Assembly: GCF_030253575.1 (NCBI RefSeq) | Contig: NC_080557.1 | Span: 38,857,001 to 38,921,000 of the forward strand | Reading direction: 5' to 3' | Length of the DNA: 64,000 bases | Source: Rhododendron vialii | Lineage: Eukaryota; Streptophyta; Magnoliopsida; Ericales; Ericaceae | Shown: piece by piece, positions 1 through 10,246 of the stretch | Layout: each line of letters opens with the position of its first letter | How positions within the stretch are numbered: the stretch's first letter is position 1 | Notes under the pieces: model-generated | Told to the model about the DNA's origin: nothing | What the model saw: the letters and a program-made list of their open reading frames with translations, nothing else | Database searches by the model: none | Position numbers and translations under genes: made by a program

Positions 1-965
1 ATCAAGAGATTTTTTAGGGATGGTTTTGATCAATGGAAGTAAGTAGCAAATCTCCTAAAATGTCCCAAAAGTACTTGTATGTTTATAACGAGATTTAGAG
101 GGAAAATGTCTTATTTTTTTCTTTATTGGAGGACCTACTTTGTTTCTCTTTCCTAAAGTCAATTGGTGTTAAGCATCTTACACTGATGTTTTTTGTGGGC
201 TTCAAAAGGTACGCAAGGGCTATTTTTCATGACGTGTTCACGTCAACTCATGCGTATGTCTACCCTGAACCTATACTTTTGGGAAAAAGATGCCAGCCAT
301 GGGAAACCGCAGATTATCGACTCGGGCCAATGTCTACGAAGGATTGCGGTCCTCGATGGATTGAATGGAATGATTAATAGGCTAGGTACATGACGCTTCA
401 TCGTGGATTGATTAAGAACATAATCAATCAGGGGTCAAAAAGGCCACGATAAAACCGTCTTTTGACCTCCTCATTCTCTGAAGATTGAGGAATGAGTAGA
501 GATGCATGTATTTCATCGAGAACCAATTCCGCCATGGGGACCAATTCCATCGTTCACTAAACTGGGGGGAAGCCGGGCTACAATAGTTCATAGCCTCTAG
601 AAGGTTTTGAACCCAAAACCTATGAGGACGCAACCCCTAAATTTCAGATCTTTGTCAAGAGGCTTATTTTAAAGCGATTCCAGGAGCTCCGATCCATTGT
701 GTATAGCAAAATTGCCTACTTGAGGAAAATGTAGAAGTGATTGATCCGTCAAACAAAAACCCCAACAGTCCACACCTGTCCTATGTTTGACTTTATTCTT
801 CCTCTTGTTTTTTTCTTTTTTTGATCGGCAAAGAAAGTAACCTTTTATTGATTATTATTCTTCCTATTGTTTCGCATACATATGTACCCCTAGTATACTG
901 CAAAGAACATTTCAATGATCAAAACGGGGTTGAAGTTCTTTCATTTCTATCTCATAGTTTGATGA
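1..965. other. Unassigned sequence left of the AIF remnant
   Basis: No gene is supported here. A T-rich run followed by a GATCGGCAAAG-type stretch near 805-850 resembles the reversed 3' end of a LINE or SINE. The remaining short open frames show no recognisable domain. It may be intron sequence of the partial AIF copy. Confidence 0.35.
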
Positions 966-1032
966 GCCTGTGCTTATTAATTTGTTAAAGAACAGAAGAA
1001 AGATAATCAATAGAGATGACTAGAAATCATTC

Positions 1033-1037
<5 letters not shown>

Positions 1038-1080
<43 letters not shown>
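1038..1080. repeat. (GA)n microsatellite in intron 1 of the partial AIF copy
   Basis: This is about 21 uninterrupted GA units. On the gene strand it is a (CT)n tract starting a few bases after the GTAAG donor of the partial AIF exon. It is likely to vary in length between individuals. Confidence 0.95.
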
Positions 1081-1084
<4 letters not shown>

Positions 1085-1088
1085 TTAC

Positions 1089-1186
1089 GAATCAATAAGA
1101 GTGACATCGGCATGGAATTGGAGAGATTTTGCAATGAGGGCACCGCCTATTCCTCCACCCACCACCACCACTTTCTTGGCCTCCAT
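1089..1186 (-). pseudogene. First exon of a second AIF/AMID-type oxidoreductase copy (partial gene or remnant)
   Basis: The minus strand from an ATG at 1186 reads MEAKKVVVVGGGIGGALIAK, then SLQFHADVTLIDS, and stops at a GTAAG donor after 1089. This is a Rossmann FAD-binding start with a GxGxxG motif. It is 98 bp long, exactly like exon 1 of the complete copy at 7775-7872, with the same splice phase and a similar CT-rich intron start. Intron homology continues leftward to about 966 (compare 7660-7690) and then ends. No match to exons 2-4 was found between 1 and 965. Either intron 1 has been lengthened by insertions and the other exons lie left of the window, or the copy is truncated. Its upstream region is also split: sequence like 8036-8105 reappears only at 2725-2815. 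I lean towards a dead or dying tandem duplicate, but the window edge prevents proof. Confidence 0.72.
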
Positions 1187-1235
1187 TTCCCAGTTCTTTC
1201 TTCACTCTGCTTTCTCCTGAAATAGACAGATCCTT

Positions 1236-1357
1236 TATATATACACTTCCAAGATTTACGTACGTATGCGCATACATATGCAGGGGCTCCCCAGGGCAGA
1301 AAGTCTATTTACACTTCCAGATTTACGTACGTATGTGCTCACATATGCAGGGCAGGG
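1236..1357. repeat. Two diverged tandem units upstream of the partial AIF exon
   Basis: Two adjacent blocks (about 1236-1305 and 1306-1357) share the order ACACTTCC, GATTTACGTACGTATG, CATATGCAGGG. This looks like a local tandem duplication of about 70 bp in the leader or promoter. It is absent at the corresponding place in the complete AIF copy. Confidence 0.6.
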
Positions 1358-1416
1358 GGCAGAGAGAGAGAGAACATATATTGATCTTGATTATGTTTGG
1401 TCATGTTTGGTCTTAA

Positions 1417-2092
1417 GGCTGTGTTACAGAAACAAGTTAAGAACTTATTTTTTGTTGAATAAGAAGAATTGTTTCGGAAAATAAGAAAGGTGAAACTTAT
1501 TTTGGAAGAATTTATATGGGTACCAATGGGCACCGGGAGAGAAATCGTACCGGCGGCCGTGCCGAGCCGTCTCCGGCCACCAGACGGCCGATTCAATCCG
1601 TCCAAAAATTCTAAAAAAAAAATCATATACACACGGAAAATGAGTGCTCGGATCAAGTACATTACACACCTCGGATGACGTTGATTCCCGCAAAGGCCCC
1701 CTTGGTTTTTTTTTTATAGAATTTTTGGACAACTCGGATCGGCCGTCCGGTGGCCAGAGACGGCCCGGCATGGCTGCCGGTACGATTTCCCTCCCCAGAC
1801 GCCCATTATCATAGCAACAGTCTTATTTTTTGTATAAGGCAACTTCAAACTCAAAAATCATGTGTTTACGCAAATAATTTTTCTATCACTATGGATCTTG
1901 TTTGATAGATCTCATTGAGATCTTTAATACGGTGCAAAAAAAATTGAATTTTTTTTCATTTATATTATTTTTGAGTTTGAAAATGTGAAAAGAACTTTTT
2001 ATTTGACTTTTGTGAAATGACCCTTCTTATTTTTTGAATAAAAAGTGCTAAAATAAGTACTTATTTTTTAAAAATGTTTCCGGAACGTAGCC
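1417..2092. mobile_element. PIF/Harbinger-like (Tourist-type) non-autonomous element with a nested foldback
   Basis: The left end GGCTGTGTTACAGAAAC pairs with the right end, whose reverse complement is GGCTACGTTCCGGAAAC. Both ends are flanked by TAA (1414-1416 and 2093-2095), the 3-bp target duplication typical of PIF/Harbinger. The interior is AT-rich. It shares a block around 1855-1945 (GATAGATCTCATTGAGATC and neighbours) with the element at 63164-63412 in opposite orientation. No transposase frame is visible. The foldback at about 1524-1807 is inserted inside it, so that one is younger. Confidence 0.72.
1524..1807. mobile_element. GC-rich foldback element (MITE), family A copy 1
   Basis: The two halves are imperfect reverse complements over roughly 130 bp. 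The left arm begins AATGGGCACCGGGAGAG and the right arm ends CCAGACGCCCATT. The arms contain the blocks GCCGTCTCCGGCCACC and CAAAAATTCTA. A second, larger copy with the same arm blocks lies at 22643-23031. Nothing is encoded. Transcribed through, it would form a long hairpin. The exact target duplication is not clear. Confidence 0.75.
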
Positions 2093-2094
2093 TA

Positions 2095-2541
2095 AATTTA
2101 GGGGAAGCGGGGGGGCTGCTGCCCCAAGGGGGCAGCAGCGTGCTGCTGTGACCCGTTTGCAGGCCCACCCTAGTCTCGCTCCGATAATCGGAAACGTTCA
2201 CTTTGTAGAGCTCGTCGAGTAGAATAACTATGCAAAAAATCAGCTTAATTGGATATCATTAAGTGCCTAATCGAAACCTTTTTATCTTGAAAAGAATGGA
2301 TCCAAAACACTGGATCAAATCCATTGTAACCCATGGACCGAGAGTTATATGGGCTCCGATTAGACACTTAATGATATCCAATTAAGCTGATTTTTTGCAT
2401 AGTTGTTCTACTCGACGAGCTCTACAAAGTGAACGTTTCCGATCATCGGAACGAGACCGGAGTGGACCCGCAAACGGGTCACAGCAGCACGCTGCTGTCC
2501 CCTTGGGGCAGCAAACCAGCCCCCCCCCCCCTTCCAAATTT
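2095..2541. mobile_element. Long-armed foldback element (family B)
   Basis: Arms of about 185 bp (2095-2284 and 2358-2541) are near-perfect reverse complements around a spacer of about 75 bp. Shared arm blocks include GCTGCTGCCCC near the outer ends, GAGCTCGTCGAGTAGAA in the middle, and TTAATTGGATATCATTAAG near the spacer. The outer ends carry runs of G (left) and C (right). It sits between the PIF-like element and the displaced AIF upstream sequence, so it helps split that promoter. No protein is encoded. Confidence 0.78.
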
Positions 2542-2569
2542 AGGGTTGGCACCAACGCACGAATTTTGC

Positions 2570-2712
2570 AAATTTGCCTTGTTCTCTTCCATTTTCAAAA
2601 AGAATTTTTCAAAAAATATCCCCTAGATTCTCCCTACTTTCAACATTTCTCTCTCTATCTCTCTCCACTTATTACCCTTACTATTTTTCAATTTTTTTTT
2701 TAAAACACAAAC
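2570..2712. repeat. Dispersed repeat of about 140 bp (copy 1 of 2)
   Basis: This stretch, with blocks such as CAAAAAGAATTTTTCAAAAA and TCTCTCCACTTATTACCC and ending AAAACACAAAC, recurs at 22448-22590 in the same orientation at roughly 90 percent identity. Both copies lie next to foldback elements. It is probably the end of a longer transposon I cannot classify. Confidence 0.7.
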
Positions 2713-2724
2713 CAAACAAAGTAG

Positions 2725-2815
2725 ATTGTCAATGAGGGGGGCTGTGATCTGGTACGTTGGGGAGCAGAGCATGTGGTTTGTCCTCTACAATCCAATTGCA
2801 TCGTTGTACAGGGAG
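2725..2815 (-). promoter_or_regulatory. Displaced upstream region of the partial AIF copy
   Basis: Sequence here (GATCTGGTACGTTGGGGAGC followed by AGAGCATGT) matches 8036-8105, which lies about 165 bp upstream of the complete AIF start codon, at about 80 percent identity. In the partial copy it lies about 1.5 kb from the ATG because the elements at 1417-2712 intervene. It marks the duplicated segment boundary and shows that the insertions came after the duplication. Confidence 0.65.
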
Positions 2816-2829
2816 GGGAAATAATGGGC

Positions 2830-3460
2830 AAAATGTATTTATTTTGAGGATAAAAAAAAGTTTTTAAAATATCTAGGATGAACACCTAAATAAAAGTCTT
2901 GTAAGTGGGATGTCTATTTAATTTCTTCAAAACTATTTTCATAACGATATTTCTTAAATAAAAAAAAAATTCTTTTTGCCTTGAGCAATATGATGTATAA
3001 AAGCACCGAACGTAAATCATGGGGCGTTTTTGCTATATTGGACTACAGGGTACAGGCTTAATGACAATAGTCAATTTATTTCTACTTAATGATATTTTAA
3101 TAAATATATTTTAATTGATATATATAAGAAGAATGACTTACCTAAAAATTCGTAAAAGCATGAACTTTAATTTATTTAGTTTAGCAGAAACAACCATTAC
3201 CCCAAAAATTAGTACTAACAAAAGTAAATAGTGATCTCAATGCTTGTGCCACGAAAATCCAAATTCATGGAAAAATGTACCCCTGAGATACTACCAATTC
3301 AGAGGTACAAGAGGAACTAAATGGAAAAATTTTCCGACCACGAGTTTTCCAACTTTAACCAACTAAATGAGAAGATGTTTAGGCTCAATTTCAATAGTTA
3401 AGACAATGCCCATCTTGGCGATATAAAGTATAAACAATGAGAAACGGCACTTTCATATGA
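2830..3460. other. AT-rich spacer with no supported gene
   Basis: No conserved coding frame, repeat pair or RNA gene could be recognised in this stretch. Confidence 0.5.
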
Positions 3461-3466
3461 ACTGTG

Positions 3467-3842
3467 CTATCCACACAGTAATCTGTGCACAGATTGTGCA
3501 CAAATTTCATTGTAGGGTCTACCACGGGTTTCACACAAATCATTCGAGCCGTTCATTAAATGTAAAATATTTTTGCAAGGGTCCCTGTAAAAAGTAAGTT
3601 CAATCCAATACCTATAGGTGCTTCATCCAACCATCTAACTTTTCATTCAAATTTTCGGATAATGAAAAGTTATATGATTGGATTGAGCACCTATAGGTAT
3701 CGGATAGAGATTATTTTTTACTGGGACCCTTTAAAAAATATTTTACATTTAATGAACGGCTCAAATGATTTGTGTGGAACCCGTAGTGAATCTCACAACA
3801 AAATCTGTGCACAATCTGTACACAAATTGTATGTGTGGGTAG
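3467..3842. mobile_element. Foldback element (family C) with outer ends resembling CTATCCACACA
   Basis: Arms at about 3467-3650 and 3665-3842 are imperfect reverse complements. Outer blocks are CTGTGCACAGATTGTGCACA. Inner blocks are GAGCCGTTCATTAAATG and CCTATAGGTGCT. The arm motif CACAAATCATTCGAGCCGTT recurs with changes in the foldbacks near 22.2 kb and 24.9 kb. No coding capacity is seen. Confidence 0.75.
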
Positions 3843-4052
3843 ACTTTCTGCTTTCATATTGAGGTCTCCCAACAAACAAATGGAATTCAATACGATAGTT
3901 ATCGTGATGTGAAGAATAATAAAACTAATCCGAAATCTGTGCACAGATTGTATGTGTGGGTAGACTTTCTGCTTTTATATTGAGGTCTCCCAACAAACAA
4001 ATGGAATTCAATACGATAGTGATCGTGATGTGAAGAATAATAAAACTAATCC
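3810..4052. repeat. Tandem duplication of about 121 bp spanning the edge of the family C foldback
   Basis: Two adjacent units (about 3810-3930 and 3931-4052) share GTATGTGTGGGTAGACTTTC and then TATTGAGGTCTCCC through to AATAAAACTAATCC, nearly identically. The unit contains the terminal part of the foldback at 3467-3842 plus its flank, so the duplication is younger than that insertion. Confidence 0.85.
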
Positions 4053-4710
4053 AGAACCCAAATGGACAGCCAGTCAAGCAAGGCCCATATTTTAGGAAGG
4101 AAAAAGAATTGCCTGACCTCAATTTCTAAGGTTGTTGAGACATTGGCTTCAAGTAGGAAGAGATTCTGCTGATTACGACGGTTGGTTGGTACATTTCATC
4201 GAACAGTTGCAAGGCAACTTATGCAATCAGCTTCCGAAAAAACAAACAATAGCAAATTAAAAAAAAAGTTAAGAGTTTTTGCACCTTTATCCTATTGTCG
4301 AATCGAAACCTGGTTCCATAGCATACAATGTCAATGGAGGCAAAGTTCAGGGAAAGCAGATTTCAATGCTGGAAGTCAACTTGGACAGAAGAGGAGAGAG
4401 AAACCATAGGTAACGCACTATTAACGAAGAGGAGAGAGAGAGAGAGGCAGAACTTGTTACCAGTAAAAACTGCCGACATGAACTTCCCAAGGGCTTGGTT
4501 GATGCAGAGCGAAGCACGCCTAGGAGGAAACAACTGTTCGGGCAGTTTGAAGGAACGTGGTCCGCACAGACAAAACTGGGAACGACAATCCAATGGATGT
4601 CCGATATTTTACGAAAATCTAGGTAGACTGTACCAAACCACTTCACCATCCACTACATGTTTATGCGGTCTACCCTGGGTTATACAAAAGTATACAAAAT
4701 GTCCATGAAT
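4053..4710. other. Spacer with no supported gene
   Basis: Short frames on both strands overlap here, but none shows a recognisable domain or a coherent exon structure. I see no RNA gene. Confidence 0.45.
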
Positions 4711-4714
4711 TTTA

Positions 4715-4935
4715 AAATAGTATTTTTATGGGTGTCTATAAAAAAAAACAGTTCCTACAGATATTGATAAGTATTCTTCATAAATTCGTAGCGGTGAAAC
4801 TGCTCAATAAATATCAGTAAGTATTATTTCTAGATTCGTAGTAGCACTTATAGATTCGTAGTAGCACCACTGCGAATTTAAAAATAATATTTACCGATAT
4901 CTGTTAAAGCTAATTTTTTACAGGGTCTCCTAAAA
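4715..4935. mobile_element. AT-rich foldback element
   Basis: The arm near 4750-4795 (ACAGATATTGATAAGTATTC and following) is the reverse complement of 4862-4911 (GAATTTAAAAATAATATTTACCG) with scattered mismatches. The direct repeat AGATTCGTAGTAGCAC occurs twice between the arms. It is probably a MITE of about 220 bp. Confidence 0.6.
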
Positions 4936-5249
4936 TATTATTTTAAAATTTTTGGGTATTTTCCTCTATTTTTGTGGGATCCGGAATGAATTTCACAAAA
5001 AATATAGTAGTTTGGTGTAGTGTATATAGCACAACTAGATCTTTTAACCGTGGTTTTCATTTTGATTTTGATTTCTATTTTTTATTTTGAAAAAATCAAC
5101 ATATGATCTCAATTTAGTATGTAGTAGTAATTAATATAAATGCCTTTATATACGCTGTACGCATATCTTTTTCTGGTGCTTTGGAAAATACCTTCATATA
5201 TATACCACACACGTTACATATGCCTGAATAGGTATATTATTCACATAGG

Positions 5250-5370
5250 AAATTAATATTCGCGCTTCTTTTTTTACTGATAGCGCTCATTTTGTTCATG
5301 AAGTTATTAATAATTTCACGTTAAAAAAGGAAGCGCCATCAATAAAAAATGGAGCGCGAATATCAATTTT
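5250..5370. mobile_element. Short MITE (family D copy 1)
   Basis: The ends AATTAATATTCGCGCT and AGCGCGAATATCAATT are inverted repeats around a 120-bp body containing GAAGTTATTAATAATTTC. Copies of the same element lie at 24679-24798 and 40902-40999. Confidence 0.75.
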
Positions 5371-5905
5371 CATAAACCGAGTTTGGGGTAAAACCAAATC
5401 TATACCCTTTGTCAGTTTGGTAGGTACAGTCATGGTGATGAAAAATCCATCGAGTTTCAGTTCGGTTCGATTTTTGGTTGGAAATTTAAGAGTTCCGATT
5501 TTGGTTTGGCAAATCTTGAGCCGGATCGACCGCAGTAACATCTAATACTAGTAAGTAATAACCCAAAAACAATCCCTTTTCTCTTCTTTGTTTTTTTAAC
5601 GGTCGACCCATAAACAATCTGAACCATTAAAAATTTTGTTGATCAGGAATTATTTTTGGGCAAAACAAATCCTAACCATCCCCACAACGCCAAACAAAAT
5701 GTGGACACCTTGTGCCAATATATTTTAAAAACTGGTCTACTTCGTTGTGTAAATGTGATTGTACATGTGTAAACACCAAAATTATGGAATCAGGACATGT
5801 AAAGATGACTTAAACCGTTCATATCGCAAGTGCGATATTATATTCAACGAAAAACAAAAATCTCATTAAGGAAAAGATATTGTAAATCATTTGAAAAGAA
5901 TTACT
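5371..5905. other. Spacer downstream of the AIF gene
   Basis: No gene is supported. This AT-rich sequence includes the presumed 3'UTR of the AIF-type gene at its right end. Confidence 0.4.
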
Positions 5906-5910
5906 ACTAA

Positions 5911-7872
5911 TTAAGCATCAACAATGTGAGGGTCAAGACCCAAATGCTTCCTAGTTTTTCCAACAAACAAGTCCCTGGATTTGATCAAGCCAGGTGCGAC
6001 TCCAATGACTGTCGTGAACGGAAACTGAGCCACGGCCTCTCTCCTCCCCAGCGAAACAAAAGCCTTTGTGGAGGAACGAGGCTCGTACGCTGCCATCTTG
6101 CTTTGTCTCCCTCCGGCGAGCAAGATGCTCAAGTTCTTCGCGGCCACTAGAGCATGCTTTTGTGCCGAATACCCCTGCTTCATTTCCTGCCAGGGAATAA
6201 TTTTCAGATGCACAGCAGATTAGATATGGTTGAGGCCATCTCAATTTCCTCTAAATTGATTGAGCATTCCGTAACAAAGACGAATCGTAGTTTGATATAA
6301 AGCTTGCATAGAAATATCTAGCCAGACGGGTCAACTTGTCTCCTCTCCTACACAGCTAACCAAGGTCGATCAAGTCGACTCCACTGATTAGCGAATCAAT
6401 CGGATATCAGTAAGTACTTGATCAAAAAATCCAATTTTACCCCAGGAATTGACTTTTTTCTGTCGAGTACTTTTCGATACTCAATTGAGATGTAGGAACG
6501 CTCTCAACCTACTGAATAGATGCATTGTCGTCTCGATTCAGAAGAAGACAGACCAAACTTATCTGACAAGAAACTACCATTACTCACCTTTATATCAGTG
6601 ATGTCTCCAATTGCAAAGACATTTCTGTGCCCCTTGACTCTCAGATTCTCATCAACCACCAGCCTTCCAAGCTCATCCAAACTACCTTTCAACATTGTCC
6701 CCTTGAGCCATTCTGAACCAAGCGGCTTCCCTGTGCACAAGAAGTGGCAATCCGCTTCGATAATTTCTCCGGAAGAAGTCACGTACGCTCCTCCTGAATT
6801 CGAGTCCAAATCGACACTCTGCTCCAGCTTCACATCCACGTGCTTCGATTTCAACCATTCGAGGCTCTTGTTCGAAGCTTTTGGCCCGATGAATTCCAGC
6901 AGCCTGTACCCATTGTGCACCAAAGTAACATCCTTCTCGGGATAATCGAACGCGATTTCTCCGGCGAGTTCGACGCCGGTGGGGCCGCCTCCGACGATCA
7001 GAATGGATTTAGCCCCTTTGATTTTCTCATTATCTGTCATGGAAAGATTAGTACATTAGTCCAAGCGTAATTGGCATCAAAATAGAACTCCCATGTTAGG
7101 ATATCGTAACTCCGTGAACGTAAATACACCTCAACAATACCATACTCACATAACGAAACAGTAGCCCCAGTGGTGGGCACCACTAACTACAACTAACAAT
7201 ACTGACTTTCGTCAAACAAGTGCTATAGTATTTTACCTGCTTGGTATTGTTGAAGTCTCTCAAATCTAGTCGTCGGAACAGGATCGTGGTGACCGGTGGC
7301 AATGACGAGATAATCGTAGGGAATGGAGCGCCCCTCCGCCGTCAAGACTTCCGTAGGGGTGACGTCGATGGCGGGGGACGTAATTACATGGCCGTTGGTG
7401 AGGTAATCGCGGTGGCGAATCACCGATCTCTCCGCAAACGATGGCTCCACCATTCCCCTCAAACTTGCCCATGGTATTTCGAAATAATCTTTCCTGATCC
7501 CACACAGTTACATTTGACTTGATCAGTACCGAGAAAATAACAACTTTTTTCAAGTGCAATCGAAAGATTTTGAGGGTGGTTTTAATAAATCTAATGTAAT
7601 TATGTAAGTTATACACAGATTTTCTCTCTCTTCGATCCTCTAACATCAATTACAGTATTAATGTAAAATGAGCTGGTGCTTAATTATTTGTTAAGGAACA
7701 TAGGCCGACAAGAAATTATTCCAACAAAAAAAAATATGAGAGAGAGAAAGAGAGAATTGATGAGAAAATCTTACGAATCGATGAGGGTGAGAGCAGCACG
7801 GAATTGGAGAGATCTTGCAACGAGGGAACCAGCTACTCCTCCTCCCACCACCACCACCCTTTTATTCTCCAT
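5911..7872 (-). CDS. AIF/AMID (FSP1)-type FAD/NAD(P)H oxidoreductase, four exons
   Basis: Coding exons on the minus strand are 7775-7872, 7237-7493, 6588-7033 and 5911-6186. They join in frame to 358 residues, the usual length of plant AIF-like proteins. All introns have GT-AG ends. Residues about 6-15 (VVVVGGGVAG) form the FAD-binding Rossmann motif. ILIVGGGPTGVELAGE (about 129-144) is the NAD(P)H-binding motif. NVFAIGDITD (about 258-267) is the second FAD-contacting motif. The family transfers electrons from NAD(P)H to quinone-like acceptors. Plant members resemble mammalian AIFM2/FSP1, but their substrates are poorly known. No targeting peptide or membrane segment is obvious. A tandem relative lies at 1089-1186. 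The family call is secure; the physiological role is not. Confidence 0.93.
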
Positions 7873-8105
7873 CCCAATTCTTTTTTTCTGTTCTTCACCC
7901 CTCCTCTGCTTTCCCCTGAATTATACTCCACAGATTTTAAGAGAGAGAGAGAGAGAGTTTGGTCTTCATTGTGATTTGAATTGGTCTAGAAGGCATTTGG
8001 GGTTGACACCAACGTAGCAATTGCGGCAATCAATCATTGTCAACGAGGGGTTTGCGATCTGGTACATTGGAGAGCAGAGCATGTACTTTGTCCTCGATCC
8101 ACAGA

Positions 8106-9170
8106 TATTTATAATCGAAGAGTTTACAATGATTAAAAGGACCGGGGCGTGTTGTAAAATTTACGTATGGGACGAGCAATTTGGGACGATGGAGTAAAGA
8201 AGTGGATATAAAGATCGAGAAAATATGGTGTGGTAATAATGTAGTAGATTCATGTGGAAGTAACGATATCTACACGTACAATCCATAACGCGCTATATTG
8301 ATCTGAATAATTATTTCTTCTATTTCTCTCAGATGGTTTTGGTCAGTATAAAGTCAAAAAATGCGTTGGGGAAAAGTCATGGTACTCGTTTTGATGATTT
8401 TGAAGTGGTCCATCTAAAGAATATCTGGATGCTTCTAATTAAAGTGACTCGTCCACCTTTTTTCAACGTATAATTAATTTATTTCTTACTTTATAGTATT
8501 TTGCAAAAAAATTCCCCTGCCTGGGATAAATGTCTATAGGATGGATTTAGATTATGGCTTTGTGGAGAGATTTACCAACCAAATAGAAACGACAGGGGCC
8601 AAACATTTTTTTATTTAACTTCTTTACTTAAAAAGTACTCCAACTGGTTGCAGAACAAGAGGAGAAAATATGTCACGGTCTGTTAATTTTTTTTTTAATC
8701 TTTTTTCTTAGATTTGCCAATCTATGATCCAACCCTAGCTGTTAGACTATGACATATGAGAAACCCAAACAAAAAGATTATTAAAGGTCACAAATGAAGA
8801 ACAAAGGTGCGTGTTGCAACTTTTTGTTAGGATACTCAAGCTCCGATCTGACATTACGCTCCTGTAATACACTTCTATATTACAGAATTTTGTATCCTCC
8901 CAAACTCTACAACGGACGAAATCATTTAGTCTGTGGAGTTCAATGTTGATTGTTCATGCATATAATTATTTGGATCGGACATTGATAGCTAAAGCATATT
9001 TGTTGAAAAACAAAATTCGAAAGGCTAATATAATTTGGAGAAATCAATTGTTATCCAGACCTGATTTTTGCATGAGTAAAATTTAGCAAGCCCAATACAC
9101 GTAAGTTTTAGGTTCAATCATTGGGCTTCCAACTCGGCCCATTTGAACCCCAACACGAGTCACATAGCAG
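8106..9170. other. Spacer upstream of the AIF gene
   Basis: No gene is supported. It presumably includes the distal promoter of the AIF-type gene. A GA run at 7941-7956 lies in its leader region. Confidence 0.4.
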
Positions 9171-9322
9171 TATAGTGCACCGAGAGATGCTAAGTGCACA
9201 ACCATCCGAACACAACCCCTCACATACACGTGGATCCCGCGTGTTAAATATGCATGGGACCCAGGTGTATGTGAGGATTTGTGTTCGAATGGTTGTGCAC
9301 CTAGCATTTTGGATAGCACACC
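9171..9322. mobile_element. Small foldback MITE
   Basis: Arms of about 65 bp: the left carries TGCTAAGTGCACAACCATCC and the right carries GGTTGTGCACCTAGCA, its reverse complement. The blocks CTCACATACACGTGG and CAGGTGTATGTGAGG also pair. The interior loop is under 20 bp. Nothing is encoded. Confidence 0.8.
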
Positions 9323-9914
9323 CCCTGATTCTTGCAAGGGAGAGGTCCAACTCGGCCCATTAGTGCGGTTGGTTCATTACTCTATCTTCCAAGGGAGAGG
9401 TCTTAAAATTATAAGTTGTGTTATTACTACTTATTATGAAGTGCAAGCCTAACTCGAACCCAACTTAGCCCGATGAATGTGCGCCCCGTATGTCCACCAA
9501 AAGTCCATTTATGTATATCTCTAGTACAAGAATTATTCTGATTCCAAAATCGCGAACCATATAACTTCATCATACCTATTTAGTATTTTCCAAACTCAGG
9601 GTTCATTTGTTTGATGACAGGTGATTAGGCAGTACTATTGGAGTATAATAATAGATAAGAAAATGGCCAGTGGTTTTAGTACTTCCATAAGCTTCTGATA
9701 GACAATTCGAAGCATGAAAAGAACCATAACAGGTGAGGCCAAACGGTTGACCGGTATGATCCAACAGACTAAAAGGAAACAAATAAACTTATTTCCAAGG
9801 ACCAAAGCCGGAATTGAGTCACACTTAAGGGGGTCAAAGAGTAGTTTAGATATAAAAGCAAACAAATAAGCCGTGGATGGATCGCAGTTTCAGAACATAC
9901 GCAAGTTAGATAGA

Positions 9915-10238
9915 GGGCATCGCTATTCGCAGCCCTCTATTTACTCCCGTAGCCCACTAAATTTCGGTAAATGATTGTTGAAAATCATAAATAACATTTC
10001 AGTAAATTGCTGTTGAAAACAAGATTATATTTCGGTAACTACATGTCGAAAATATGTTCAACTTTCGGTAAACAACTGCCGAACATGCATTTTCGGTAAA
10101 CATCTGTTGAAAAAAATATTATATTTCGGTAATTGGATGCTGAAAATATATCTCAATTTCGGTAACTAACTGTCGAGTATAATTGAAAATTTTTAACGGG
10201 CTATGGGAGTAAATAGAGGGCTGCGAATAGCAGCGCCC
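9915..10238. mobile_element. hAT-like non-autonomous element with internal minisatellite and perfect 8-bp target duplication
   Basis: TIRs of about 40 bp: the left starts GGGCATCGCTATTCGCAGCC, and the right end is its reverse complement with two mismatches at the tip. Flanks at 9907-9914 and 10239-10246 are both TAGATAGA, a perfect 8-bp duplication as made by hAT transposases. Between the TIRs are about six to seven degenerate repeats of about 35 bp built on TTTCGGTAA, a short variable piece, then TGTTGAAAA or TGTCGAAAA. No transposase is encoded. The intact target duplication points to a fairly recent insertion. Confidence 0.85.
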
Positions 10239-10246
10239 TAGATAGA

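Noticed and set aside
1-965. Possible organelle-derived insert or coding exons
   Set aside because: The sequence looks less repetitive than its surroundings, but I recognised no organelle gene, tRNA or AIF exon.
9915-10238. Regular repeats suggestive of a CRISPR-like array
   Set aside because: Units are degenerate, spacing is short, TIRs and an 8-bp target duplication enclose them, and the genome is a plant. It is a transposon with a minisatellite.
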